Assembly: GCA_035515515.1 (NCBI GenBank)
Contig: DATJBC010000136.1
Location: 1 to 23,845, forward strand
DNA length: 23,845 nucleotides
Origin: DATJBC01 sp035515515
GTDB lineage: Bacteria; Actinomycetota; Acidimicrobiia; Acidimicrobiales; UBA8190
Direction of reading: 5' to 3'
A model generated the notes under the pieces. The model searched no databases, was not told the origin of the DNA, and worked only from the letters and a program-made list of their open reading frames with translations. The position numbers were made by a program, and so were the translations under genes. Below, piece by piece: positions 15,097-22,338 of the stretch. Each line of letters starts with the position of its first letter. The stretch's first letter is position 1.

Positions 15097-15936
15097 TCAC
15101 CGCATCGCCCCGGTCTCGGGACGGCTGGCCCCGGTGCGCGCGCCCACGGGGCGCCCGGCCAGGGCGCGCACCGCGCCCCGGCGATCGCCCGCCGTGACCA
15201 GCGACTCCCCCACCAGCACGGCCTGGAAGCCGGCCGCCGCCAGGCGCGCCGCGTCGTCGGGGCCGCGGATGCCGGACTCGGCCACGGCCACCACCTCGGG
15301 GGGGATGGCGCCCGCCAGGCGCACGGCCCTGTCCCGGTCGACGGTGAAGGTCGTCAGGTCGCGCTGGTTCACCCCGACGATGCCCGCGCCGGCGCGCAGC
15401 GCCCGGTCGAGCTCGGCCTCGTCGTGCACCTCCACCAGGGCGGCCAGCGACACCTCGGCCGACAGCGCCAGGAGCGACGCCAGCTCGGCGTCGGAGAGGG
15501 CGGCCACGATGAGCAGCACGGCGTCGGCGCCCATGATGCGGGCGTCGCACACGTCGGCGGCGCACACCGTGAAGTCCTTGCGCAGGACCGGCAGCCCGCA
15601 GGCGGCGCGCGCCGCGCCGAGGTCGGCGGGCGAGCCGCCGAAGAACGGCCCGTCGGTCAGCACCGACAGGCAGGCGGCCCCGCCGGCCTCGTAGTCGGCC
15701 GCCGCCCGGGCCGGGTCGAGGTCCTCGTCCAGGGCGCCGCGCGAGGGCGAGCGCCGCTTCACCTCGGCGATCACGGCCAGCCCGCCCCCCGGCGCCACGC
15801 GCAGCGCCGCCGCGAAGGGGCGGGGCGCCGGCGCGCCCTGGGCCTCGGCCACCAGCTCGCCCAGGACGCGGGCGTCCTGGGCCGCCCGGGCGCGGTGCAC
15901 CGCCAGGATTTCCTCGAGGTAGGTGTCGGGCGGCAC
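15097..15936 (-). CDS. trpC: Indole-3-glycerol phosphate synthase
   Basis: Closes the indole ring to form indole-3-glycerol phosphate. With the GTG at 15936 the protein has 279 residues. Catalytic residues are seen as Glu58 and Lys60 (VIAEVKRRSPSRG), Lys120 (PVLRKDF), Glu169 (ALVEVHD), Asn190 (VGVNQRDL) and Glu220 (AVAESGI). An ATG at 15960 would add eight residues with no ribosome-binding site. The GTG is preferred because TAGGCT ends exactly 7 bases before it and because the resulting N-terminus (VPPDTYLEEIL) fits the family's first helix. First gene of trpCFBA; trpE, trpG and trpD are not in the window. Confidence 0.94.
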   Translation of the reverse strand: MPPDTYLEEILAVHRARAAQDARVLGELVAEAQGAPAPRPFAAALRVAPGGGLAVIAEVKRRSPSRGALDEDLDPARAAADYEAGGAACLSVLTDGPFFGGSPADLGAARAACGLPVLRKDFTVCAADVCDARIMGADAVLLIVAALSDAELASLLALSAEVSLAALVEVHDEAELDRALRAGAGIVGVNQRDLTTFTVDRDRAVRLAGAIPPEVVAVAESGIRGPDDAARLAAAGFQAVLVGESLVTAGDRRGAVRALAGRPVGARTGASRPETGAMR

Positions 15937-15943
15937 CGGCTGC

Positions 15944-15949
15944 AGCCTA
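15944..15949 (-). promoter_or_regulatory. Candidate -10 box for leaderless trpC transcript
   Basis: The minus strand reads TAGGCT-GCAGCCG-GTG, the same spacing as at polA. If used, the mRNA has no leader, which would leave no room for a Trp-codon attenuator in front of trpC. Confidence 0.45.
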
Positions 15950-15982
15950 CCGGGCGGCATCGGCGGCCCCGGGGAGCGCGGC

Positions 15983-16010
15983 CCTCACACATTCCTCACA
16001 CGATCCTCAC
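15983..16010. promoter_or_regulatory. Three CCTCAC direct repeats with 11-bp period (candidate OmpR-family operator)
   Basis: CCTCAC occurs at 15983-15988, 15994-15999 and 16005-16010, each start exactly 11 bases after the last. Written as 7-mers they are TCACACA-N4-TCACACG-N4-TCACGAC, close in form to the TCACAGC-N4-TCACAGC box of mycobacterial PhoP. One helical turn between repeats is what tandem OmpR/PhoB dimers bind. The array is between trpC and the OmpR-family regulator, followed 6 bases later by TTGACG (16017-16022), a possible -35. Autoregulation is inferred. Confidence 0.6.
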
Positions 16011-16091
16011 GACCCGTTGACGACGGTGCGCTGCCATGCGGGCCATGGACGCAGCGCCGCAGGGTCCCCGTGGCCCCGTCCCCGGCGGTGG

Positions 16092-16097
16092 CAGGCT
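16092..16097 (+). promoter_or_regulatory. Possible -10-like element before the response regulator
   Basis: CAGGCT-GGAGCCG-ATG has the same 7-base spacing as the leaderless candidates, but with C instead of T at the first position. GGAG in the spacer could also act as a weak ribosome-binding site, so the mode of initiation is unclear. Confidence 0.3.
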
Positions 16098-16104
16098 GGA
16101 GCCG

Positions 16105-16785
16105 ATGGCACCCGATGGCGACACCATCGTCGTCGTGGAGGACGATCACAACATCTCCGAGCTCGTCGCCCTCTACCTCCGGCGAGACGGGTTCCGGGTG
16201 CTGCAGGCCGACGACGCCGAGACGGGGCTGGCCTACGTGGCGCGCGAGCGCCCCAAGCTCGTGATCCTCGACATCGGGCTCCCCGGGGAGCTCGACGGCC
16301 TCGACGTGTGCCGGCGGTTGCGGGCCCAGGGGCAGCTGCCCGTGATGATGCTCACGGCCCGCGACGACGAGGTCGACCGGGTGCTCGGCCTCGAGCTCGG
16401 GGCCGACGACTACGTGACCAAGCCCTTCTCGGCGCGCGAGCTCGTGGCCCGGGTGCGGGCCATCCTGCGCCGGGCGGGCGCGCCCCCCGCCACGGAGCCG
16501 GCGGTGCTCGAGGTGGGCGGCATCGAGGTCGACACGGCCCGGCGCGAGGTGCGCCGGGACGGCCAGGCGGTGGCCATGACGACCCGGGAGTTCGACCTGC
16601 TCGCCTTCCTGGCGCTCAACCGGGGGCTGGCCCTGTCGCGCCGCCAGCTGCTCGACGGCGTGTGGGGCGAGGACTGGTACGGCGACGACCGCACCGTCGA
16701 CGTGCACGTGCGCCAGTTGCGCAAGAAGCTCGGCCGGGACCTCCCCCTCACCACGGTGTGGGGGGTGGGCTACCGCCTCGGCTGA
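16105..16785 (+). CDS. OmpR/PhoB-family response regulator
   Basis: A 226-residue DNA-binding response regulator. The receiver domain (about 6-120) has the acidic pocket E12-D13-D14, phosphoacceptor Asp56 (LVILDIGLPG), Thr in MMLTARDD and Lys in DYVTKPFSARE. Residues about 130-225 form the winged-helix output domain, with the typical TTREFDLLAFLALNRG, RTVDVHVRQLRKKLG and TVWGVGYRLG motifs. The start at ATG 16105 keeps the receiver intact; an upstream ATG at 16036 would add a low-complexity leader. The histidine kinase follows after 9 bases, so they form one operon. Phased CCTCAC repeats upstream suggest autoregulation. The specific orthologue (PhoP, MtrA, RegX3 or another) cannot be fixed from sequence reading. 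Confidence 0.94.
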   Translation: MAPDGDTIVVVEDDHNISELVALYLRRDGFRVLQADDAETGLAYVARERPKLVILDIGLPGELDGLDVCRRLRAQGQLPVMMLTARDDEVDRVLGLELGADDYVTKPFSARELVARVRAILRRAGAPPATEPAVLEVGGIEVDTARREVRRDGQAVAMTTREFDLLAFLALNRGLALSRRQLLDGVWGEDWYGDDRTVDVHVRQLRKKLGRDLPLTTVWGVGYRLG

Positions 16786-16794
16786 CGCCGCCGC

Positions 16795-18189
16795 ATGCGG
16801 CGCCGCATCACCATCGCCATCCTCTCGGTGGTCATCGGGACGCTGGTCCTCACGGTCGTGGGCAGCCTCCTGCTCGTGCGCCGGGCCGCCCTCACCACCG
16901 CCGAGAACGAGCTCACCACCGAGTCCGGGGCCCTCGGCGCGTTCGTCGACAGGTCGCCGGCGCTCACCGACCGGCGCGTCCTCGACGTGCTCCAGCGCGT
17001 GGGCGGCTTCGACCGCCTGGCCCTGGCGGGCATCGAGCCCGACGGGGGCGTGGTGCACGTCCCCTCACCGCTGGTGGCGTCGCTGCTGGACGCGCCCGCC
17101 CTGCGCTCGGGCGCCACGGTGGCCGGCAACGCCGGCGACGTGGTCTTCGTGGCCCAGCCCCTCACCCTCACCAACCGCCAGCGCGTCGCCCTGGCGGGCC
17201 TGCCCGCCACCGACGTCACCGTGCTGGTGGTCACGCGCCACGTCACCAACCCCGTGAACGGCGTGGGCTACTTCGTGCTGGTGGCCGGCGTGGTGCTCGT
17301 GGCCGGCGTGGTGGTGGCGGCCTTGCTGGCCCGGCGCTTCAGCGCCCCCATCGTGCGCGCCGAGGAGGCCACCCGCCAGATGGCCGGCGGCAACCTGGCC
17401 GCCACCGTGCCCGTGCGCCGCAACGAGTCGCCCGAGCTCGCCCGCCTGGCGGCCGCCGTCAACACCCTGGGCGCCGAGCTCAGCCGCGCCCAGGGCCTCG
17501 AGCGCGACTTCCTGTTGTCGGTGTCGCACGAGCTGCGCACGCCCCTCACGTCGATCCGCGGCTACGCCGACGCCATCACCGACGGGGCCACCGACGACGT
17601 GGCCGGGGCCGCCGCCGTGGTCGCCGGCGAGGCGCGCCGGCTGGAGCGCCTCGTGCAGGACCTGCTCGACCTGGCCCGCCTGCGCGCCCGGCAGTTCTCC
17701 CTCCACGTCCAGCGGGTGGACTGCGCCCCCGTGGTGCGGGCCGTGGCCGAGGGCTTCCAGCCCCAGGCCCGGGCGCTCGGCGTGGCCCTGGCGAGCGCCG
17801 CCCCGGCGGGGGGCGCCTGGGTGGACGCCGACCCCGACCGCCTGGGCCAGATCGTGGCCAACCTGGTGGAGAACGCCCTGGCCTTCGCCGCCGCGGGCGT
17901 GGGCGTCGCCGTGGAGCACGGCGACGGGGCGGTCACGGTGTCGGTCACCGACGACGGGCCCGGGGTGGGCGCCGAGGACCTGCCGCACGTCTTCGAGCGG
18001 CTGTACCGATCCGACCGCAGCGAGTCGCGTCACACGGGCGCCGGGCTGGGGCTGGCCATCGTGGCCGAGCTGGCCGCGGCCATGGGGGGCACCGTGCACG
18101 CCCGGTCCCCGCTGGGCCCGGCGGGCGGCACCCGCCTGGTCCTCCGCCTCCCCGCCGCGCCGGCGCCGCCGGCCGCGCCCGGGTCCTGA
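16795..18189 (+). CDS. Membrane sensor histidine kinase
   Basis: Partner kinase of the preceding regulator, 464 residues. Transmembrane helices lie at about 5-28 and 158-179 and enclose a roughly 130-residue extracellular sensor region with no recognised domain. A HAMP linker (about 180-232) follows. The dimerisation/phosphoacceptor helix contains His245 in SVSHELRTPLTSIRGYADAI. The ATPase domain has the N box (NLVENALAFA), G1 (DDGPGV), F box (FERLYRSD) and G2 (GAGLGLAI). The C-terminus is Pro/Ala-rich. Sensor signal unknown. The gene ends before a strong bidirectional hairpin. Confidence 0.95.
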   Translation: MRRRITIAILSVVIGTLVLTVVGSLLLVRRAALTTAENELTTESGALGAFVDRSPALTDRRVLDVLQRVGGFDRLALAGIEPDGGVVHVPSPLVASLLDAPALRSGATVAGNAGDVVFVAQPLTLTNRQRVALAGLPATDVTVLVVTRHVTNPVNGVGYFVLVAGVVLVAGVVVAALLARRFSAPIVRAEEATRQMAGGNLAATVPVRRNESPELARLAAAVNTLGAELSRAQGLERDFLLSVSHELRTPLTSIRGYADAITDGATDDVAGAAAVVAGEARRLERLVQDLLDLARLRARQFSLHVQRVDCAPVVRAVAEGFQPQARALGVALASAAPAGGAWVDADPDRLGQIVANLVENALAFAAAGVGVAVEHGDGAVTVSVTDDGPGVGAEDLPHVFERLYRSDRSESRHTGAGLGLAIVAELAAAMGGTVHARSPLGPAGGTRLVLRLPAAPAPPAAPGS

Positions 18190-18235
18190 GGCGCCCGGCG
18201 CGCCGTCGGCGGGGCGCGCCCCGGGGCCCGACGCG

Positions 18236-18268
18236 ACGCTCCCCCGCCTGTGCGGGGCGGGGGAGCGT
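18236..18268. terminator. Strong 13-bp hairpin between convergent genes
   Basis: ACGCTCCCCCGCC at 18236-18248 pairs perfectly with 18256-18268, around the loop TGTGCGG. It lies between the ends of the histidine kinase gene (plus) and the LASTG protein gene (minus) and suits termination in both directions. Confidence 0.75.
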
Positions 18269-18301
18269 GGGCGAACGTGGTGCCCGGCGTGGGCGCCGGG
18301 G

Positions 18302-19345
18302 TCATCGTCGGTCCGTCGGCTCCCAGCCGTCGAACCACAACCCCTGCGAGCCGTCCGCCTTGGGATAGGCGGGCCCGGCCCGGGCGCTGTCCACCGTCGT
18401 CACGGGCTGCGCCGACAGGGCGCTCTGGGCGGCCAGGGTGGCCACGCCCAACTCGGTGCCCGTGTCGGGGGGCAGCGGCGTCGAGGGACGGATGACGTGC
18501 AGGGCCCGGCGCAACAGGCTCCGGGGCCGCTCCACCAGGGCCAGGGCCACCGACCCGAGGTAGAGCACGACGAAGCCGATCACCGCCACCAGCCACAGGT
18601 GCGGGCCGGGGCCGGTGGAGGCGAGCGTGGAGGGCGCCGGCGTGCTCGGCGCCGTGGTCGCCGTGGGGGCCGCCGTGGTGGCGGGGGCGCCCCCGCCGCC
18701 GGCGGTGGCGGTGGCGATCACCGGCGAGGCCTTGGACCCCGACGGCGCCGAGGACGTGATGCCCGACGGGGCCGTGTTGTTCGGGTACGGCGTGCACGTC
18801 AGGTTCAGGTTGCTGCCCGACACCGTCACGGTGAGGCTGATGGCGGGGTCGACCGTCAGGCTGATTGTGCTGCCCGACGCCGTGAACGGCCCCACCGTGC
18901 CCGGCGAGGCGGGCAGGTTGAGGGTCACCCCCGAGCTCGGCACCGGGCTGGGCAGCGGGGCGTTGATGGGCAGGCTGCCGGCCGACACCGCCGCCGGGGT
19001 GGCCCCGGTGGCGTCCACCTTGAGCACGGCGGTGCCCACGATGGCGGAGTTGCCGAGGGCGGCCGCCGCCGAGGCGATCGAGGAGGGCAGGACCACCACC
19101 GACTGGTAGCCGTTGAGGCTGAACTGCTGGCCCGACGCCGGCGAAGCGGGCGAGATCGTGCCGTTGGTGACCACGTCGTTCATCACGATGTTGCCCACCG
19201 GCGTGCCCGGGCAGTAGATCTCGTACGGCGACGTGTTGGCGAACGCCGGCGAGGCGGTCGCCCCGAGCAGCGCGAACGCCCCCGCGCCCCCGGCCACGAC
19301 GCCCGCGACCACAGCCGCCATCCGCTTGCGGCCCGACCTTGCCAT
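18302..19345 (-). CDS. Secreted, membrane-anchored protein with LASTG sorting-like motif
   Basis: A 347-residue exported protein. Residues 1-36 are a signal peptide (basic RSGRKR, hydrophobic core, likely cleavage at AFA-N). Residues about 37-190 form a beta-rich extracellular domain with two cysteines, Cys45 (YCPGTP) and Cys184 (LTCTPYP), which may form a disulfide. A Thr/Ala/Pro-rich stalk (about 204-240) follows. LASTG at 241-245 fits the LAXTG pattern of class E sortases and is followed by a hydrophobic span (249-270) and basic residues (ERPR). Unlike normal sorting signals, about 76 further residues follow the span. It may be a plain type I membrane protein. The extracellular domain resembles repeats of other actinobacterial cell-surface proteins, but I cannot name the family with confidence. 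The ATG has a G-rich ribosome-binding site (GAGGGGGGG) 4-5 bases upstream. Confidence 0.85.
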   Translation of the reverse strand: MARSGRKRMAAVVAGVVAGGAGAFALLGATASPAFANTSPYEIYCPGTPVGNIVMNDVVTNGTISPASPASGQQFSLNGYQSVVVLPSSIASAAAALGNSAIVGTAVLKVDATGATPAAVSAGSLPINAPLPSPVPSSGVTLNLPASPGTVGPFTASGSTISLTVDPAISLTVTVSGSNLNLTCTPYPNNTAPSGITSSAPSGSKASPVIATATAGGGGAPATTAAPTATTAPSTPAPSTLASTGPGPHLWLVAVIGFVVLYLGSVALALVERPRSLLRRALHVIRPSTPLPPDTGTELGVATLAAQSALSAQPVTTVDSARAGPAYPKADGSQGLWFDGWEPTDRR

Positions 19346-19631
19346 CGTTCCCCCCCTCGTCCGACCTGTGGACGTCATCAGCGCAGCCCTCCCTCGGGTC
19401 CCGGGCGGCCACACGACCCTCCGCGCGGGGCCGGCGACCTGCCGACACCGCGACGCGCGACAACGCCCGCCCAGAACACCTGCGCATGACGTTACGAAGT
19501 CGGCCCCCGCCTGGCATCCCCAGGATTGACGATTTCGCGGCGGGCGTTTTCCCAGGTCAGAGGCCTAAAGGCGCGGCGAAGCGGAGCCCTCCCCCGGGGG
19601 GCTCGACGGCTGGCGTCGGGCGTCGCGCGGC
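19346..19631. other. Intergenic region upstream of the LASTG protein gene
   Basis: The 286-base spacer holds the LASTG gene's ribosome-binding site and, presumably, its promoter, though no clear -10/-35 pair is visible. A hairpin candidate lies near its right end. I compared it by eye with c-di-GMP and c-di-AMP riboswitch consensus elements and found no match. Confidence 0.4.
19584..19604 (-). terminator. Hairpin after the receiver-GGDEF-EAL gene
   Basis: GAGCCC at 19584-19589 pairs with GGGCTC at 19599-19604 around a 9-base loop. It lies 28 bases past the stop codon on the minus strand. No T-run follows; assignment is tentative. Confidence 0.35.
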
Positions 19632-21467
19632 CTAGCTCTCCGGCACCGCCCACACGTGCTCACGCGGCCCGGGATGGCCGAGGTGGTACCCCTGTGCGAA
19701 CTCGCAGCCGATGACGCGCAGGGCGGCGGCCTGGGCGGGGGTCTCGACCCCCTCGGCCACCAGCGACAGCCGCAGCTCGTGGCCCAGCGCCACCAGGGCC
19801 CGCACCATGACGGCGCCGTGCGGGTTGCTGGTCGAGTCGAGGGCGCCCACGAACTCCGGGGCGATCTTGAGCGACGTCACGGGCAGCTCCTGCAGCCACG
19901 ACAGGCTGCACTCGCGCGATCCGAAGTCGTCCAGGTTGAACTGCACGCCCATCTGGCTCAGGCGCGCCACCGCCGCCCCGGACTCCGCCGCCACGCGGGC
20001 CGCGCCCTCGGAGAGGTCGAAGGCGATCATGGCGGGCGACACCCCGTGCGCCCGGGTGAGCTCGTCGAAGGTCTCCACGAAGCGCGGCAGGGCCAGCTCC
20101 TGGGCCGACACGTTGATCGTCAGGCGGAACTGCTCGGAGAGGTGCTCCGAGTCGCGCCACAGCACGAGCTCGGTGAGGACCCGGTCGAGGATCCAGCGGC
20201 TGAGCGACTCGGTGAGCCCCACCTCGGCGGCGATCTCGAGGAACTCGCCGGGCAGCACCACGCCGTGCTCGGGACGCTGCCAGCGCAGGAGGGCCTCGGC
20301 CCCCACCACCTGGCCGCTGTTGAGCTCCACCACCGGCTGGTAGAACATGGCCAGCTCGCCGTTCTGCATGGCGTTCTGCAGGCCGTGCTCGATCTCGTAG
20401 CGCGACACCACCCGGTCGCGCATGGCCGGCTCGAAGACCCGCGAGGCCCGGCCCTCGTCACGGGCCCAGTACATGGCGAGCTCGGCGTTCTCCAGGACGG
20501 TCTCGGCGCCGGGCGTCTCGGTGCCGGGCTGGCCGGCGAGGACGATGCCCACCGTGGCCCGCAGCCAGTGCTCCACCCCGTCCAGCACGACCGGCCGGGC
20601 CGTGCCGTCCACGATGAGGCTGGCGATGCGCAGGGCGTCGGCCTCGGACTGCACGTCGGCGCACACCACCACGAACTTGTCGCCGGCCACCCGGCTCACG
20701 ATGTCGGTCTTGCGGCGGGCCACCGCCAGGCGGCTGCTCATCTCCCGCGACACGTGCTCGGCCACGGCGGGGCCGAACTCCTGGTTGGTCTCCTGCCAGC
20801 CGTCGATCTCCACGAACAGCACGGCCAGGACGCTGCCGTCGCGCTGGGCGGCGCCCAGCGCCTTGCCGAGCTGCTCCTCGAGCAGGGCGCGGTTGGGCGG
20901 CTCGGGGGCGACCTCGGCGACCACCGCGGGGGCGGCCGCGGGGGCGGCCGCGGGGGCGGCTTCCGCCGGGACGGCCACGGGGGCGGCTTCCGCCGGGGCG
21001 GCCACGGGGGCGGGGGGCGCGGCCGCCTGGGCGGCGAGCTGCTCGACCTGCGCCGCCAGCCGCTGGTTCTCGGCCGCCAGGGAGCGCTGGGTGAGGGCGT
21101 TGCGCACCGTCTGCACGAAGGCCTGGGGCACGAGCGGCTTGACGAGCAGCCCGTCGAGCTGCGACGACGCCGCCAGGGCGCTGTCGAGCGAGGCCAGGCC
21201 GGTGAGCAGGAGGACGGGGGTGTCGGGGTCCTCCGCCTTGAGCCGCTGGGCGAGCTCGACGCCGGTGTGCTCGGCCAGCTGGTGGTCGACGACCACGGCG
21301 GCGGGGCGCTGCAGGCCCCGCACGGTGAGGGCCTCGGCGGGGTCGGCGGCCATGAACACCTCGATGCCGGCGCCCTTCAACACCGACGCCAGGCTCTCCC
21401 GGGTCGCCTGGTCGTCGTCCACGACCAGGACCGAGTCCTCTACCACGCTGGGTTGGAACGCTGACAA
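19632..21467 (-). CDS. Receiver-GGDEF-EAL protein with degenerate GGDEF motif
   Basis: A 611-residue signalling protein of the c-di-GMP type. Residues about 11-122 are a receiver (VDDD at 16-19, phosphoacceptor Asp61, Thr89, Lys110). A short coiled coil (125-147) leads to an Ala/Pro linker (148-190). The GGDEF domain (about 195-345) has AGDKF at 261-265 in place of GGDEF, so cyclase activity is unlikely. The EAL domain (about 355-600) keeps Glu391 (AEALLRW), Asn452, Asp513-Asp514 (LDDFG), Lys534, Glu572 (VAEGVET) and Gln592 (QGY). The usual Glu of the E-x-T-E motif is Asp484, and the Asp after Lys534 is Ala. It may be a phosphodiesterase regulated by phosphorylation, or only a c-di-GMP sensor. 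The TTG start has a G-rich site (GAGGGGGG) about 8 bases upstream. No kinase is adjacent. Confidence 0.93.
   Translation of the reverse strand: MSAFQPSVVEDSVLVVDDDQATRESLASVLKGAGIEVFMAADPAEALTVRGLQRPAAVVVDHQLAEHTGVELAQRLKAEDPDTPVLLLTGLASLDSALAASSQLDGLLVKPLVPQAFVQTVRNALTQRSLAAENQRLAAQVEQLAAQAAAPPAPVAAPAEAAPVAVPAEAAPAAAPAAAPAVVAEVAPEPPNRALLEEQLGKALGAAQRDGSVLAVLFVEIDGWQETNQEFGPAVAEHVSREMSSRLAVARRKTDIVSRVAGDKFVVVCADVQSEADALRIASLIVDGTARPVVLDGVEHWLRATVGIVLAGQPGTETPGAETVLENAELAMYWARDEGRASRVFEPAMRDRVVSRYEIEHGLQNAMQNGELAMFYQPVVELNSGQVVGAEALLRWQRPEHGVVLPGEFLEIAAEVGLTESLSRWILDRVLTELVLWRDSEHLSEQFRLTINVSAQELALPRFVETFDELTRAHGVSPAMIAFDLSEGAARVAAESGAAVARLSQMGVQFNLDDFGSRECSLSWLQELPVTSLKIAPEFVGALDSTSNPHGAVMVRALVALGHELRLSLVAEGVETPAQAAALRVIGCEFAQGYHLGHPGPREHVWAVPES
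20927..21005. repeat. Short tandem repeats encoding the Ala/Pro linker
   Basis: Two 12-bp units (CGGGGGCGGCCG at 20927-20938 and 20939-20950) are followed by two 27-bp units (20952-20978 and 20979-21005) that differ at one base. They encode the AAP/PAEAAPV-like linker between receiver and GGDEF domains and may vary in copy number between strains. Confidence 0.8.
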
Positions 21468-21681
21468 CGGAAGGCCCCCCTCGAAGCTCCGGATGGTCGA
21501 GGACGGCGACCGCCGCCGTCCCAGCTCCCCCTATGGTGTTGTTTCGTCCGCGACGCTGGCACTCTTGAACCGCCGACACCGGGCCGTCCGCTACCCGCCG
21601 TCTGGCAACGACTCAGCTTCTCACCACTCCCCGCGCGAAGTCAACGCCGTGACGTCCGTCTGGCCCCACCCGCCGCCCTGG

Positions 21682-21710
21682 TGGCACGGGAATTCCCACG
21701 TTCCGTGGCA
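21682..21710 (-). terminator. Hairpin after cysC
   Basis: TGGCACGGGAA (21682-21692) pairs with TTCCGTGGCA (21701-21710) with one mismatch and one bulge around an 8-base loop, about 12 bases past the cysC stop. A smaller hairpin, CCCAC-TGA-GTGGG on the minus strand at 21718-21730, has the cysC stop codon in its loop. The remaining spacer up to the GGDEF-EAL gene (21468-21681) shows no recognisable feature beyond that gene's ribosome-binding site. Confidence 0.45.
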
Positions 21711-21722
21711 ATCTGGGCCCAC

Positions 21723-22334
21723 TCAGTGGGGCACAGGCGGTTCGGCCATGTCGAGCGCGGCGATCACCTGGTCGACGGCGTCGGCCAGGGGCAGGTGGTG
21801 GCCCAGCACGAGGTCGGGGTCCTCGGGGGGCTCGTAGGGGTCGTCCATGCCCGTGAACGAGGCCATGTCGCCCGTCGAGGCCCGGGCGTAGAAGCCCTTG
21901 GGGTCGCGCTCGGCGCACACCGACAGCGGGGTCGCCATGTACACCTCGATGAAGCGCAGGCCGGCGTCCTCGTGCAGGGTGCGGGCCCAGCGCCGCCCCT
22001 CGGCGTAGGGGCTGATCAGCGCGGCCAGGGCGATCACCCCGGCGTCGGCGAACAGGCGGGCCACCTCGGCCACCCGCCGCACGTTCTCCTCGCGCCCGGC
22101 GCGCGAGAAGTCGAGGTCGGCGTTGAGCCCCGACCGGAGGTTGTCGCCGTCGAGGCGGTAGGCGCCGCGGCCCGTGCTCACCAGGCGCTCCTCCACCCCG
22201 GCGGCCAGGGTCGACTTCCCCGAGCCCGACAGGCCGGTGAACCACACCGTGGCCCCCCGGGTCCCCAGCCAGCGCCAGCGCTCCCGGCGCCGGAGGCGCC
22301 CGACGAACCAGACCAGGTCCGAGGTCGAGGCCAT
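21723..22334 (-). CDS. cysC: Adenylylsulfate (APS) kinase
   Basis: Phosphorylates APS to PAPS in sulfate assimilation. The 203-residue protein has the P-loop GLSGSGKS at 34-41, the APS-binding RLDGDNLRSGLNADLDFS, REENVRRVAEVARLFADAG, and the serine of ALISPY (Ser108) that matches the conserved phospho-serine site. DPKGFYARA and GMDDPYEPPEDPD are typical of the family. The ATG lies 4 bases after the cysN stop. In mycobacteria the corresponding domain is fused to CysN; here it is a separate gene. Last gene of cysDNC, followed by a hairpin. Confidence 0.96.
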   Translation of the reverse strand: MASTSDLVWFVGRLRRRERWRWLGTRGATVWFTGLSGSGKSTLAAGVEERLVSTGRGAYRLDGDNLRSGLNADLDFSRAGREENVRRVAEVARLFADAGVIALAALISPYAEGRRWARTLHEDAGLRFIEVYMATPLSVCAERDPKGFYARASTGDMASFTGMDDPYEPPEDPDLVLGHHLPLADAVDQVIAALDMAEPPVPH

Positions 22335-22338
22335 GGGG

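Noticed and set aside
15937..16104. Trp attenuator or T-box before trpC
   Set aside because: No leader peptide with tandem Trp codons and no T-box sequence are seen, and the likely leaderless start leaves no room.
19346..19631. Riboswitch upstream of the LASTG protein gene
   Set aside because: I looked for c-di-GMP and c-di-AMP riboswitch consensus elements because of the neighbouring GGDEF-EAL gene; none match by eye. A covariance-model search (Infernal against Rfam) would settle it.
20422..21837. Plus-strand open frame across the GGDEF-EAL gene and its upstream spacer
   Set aside because: Ser/Ala/Arg-rich shadow of the real minus-strand gene, with no recognisable domain.
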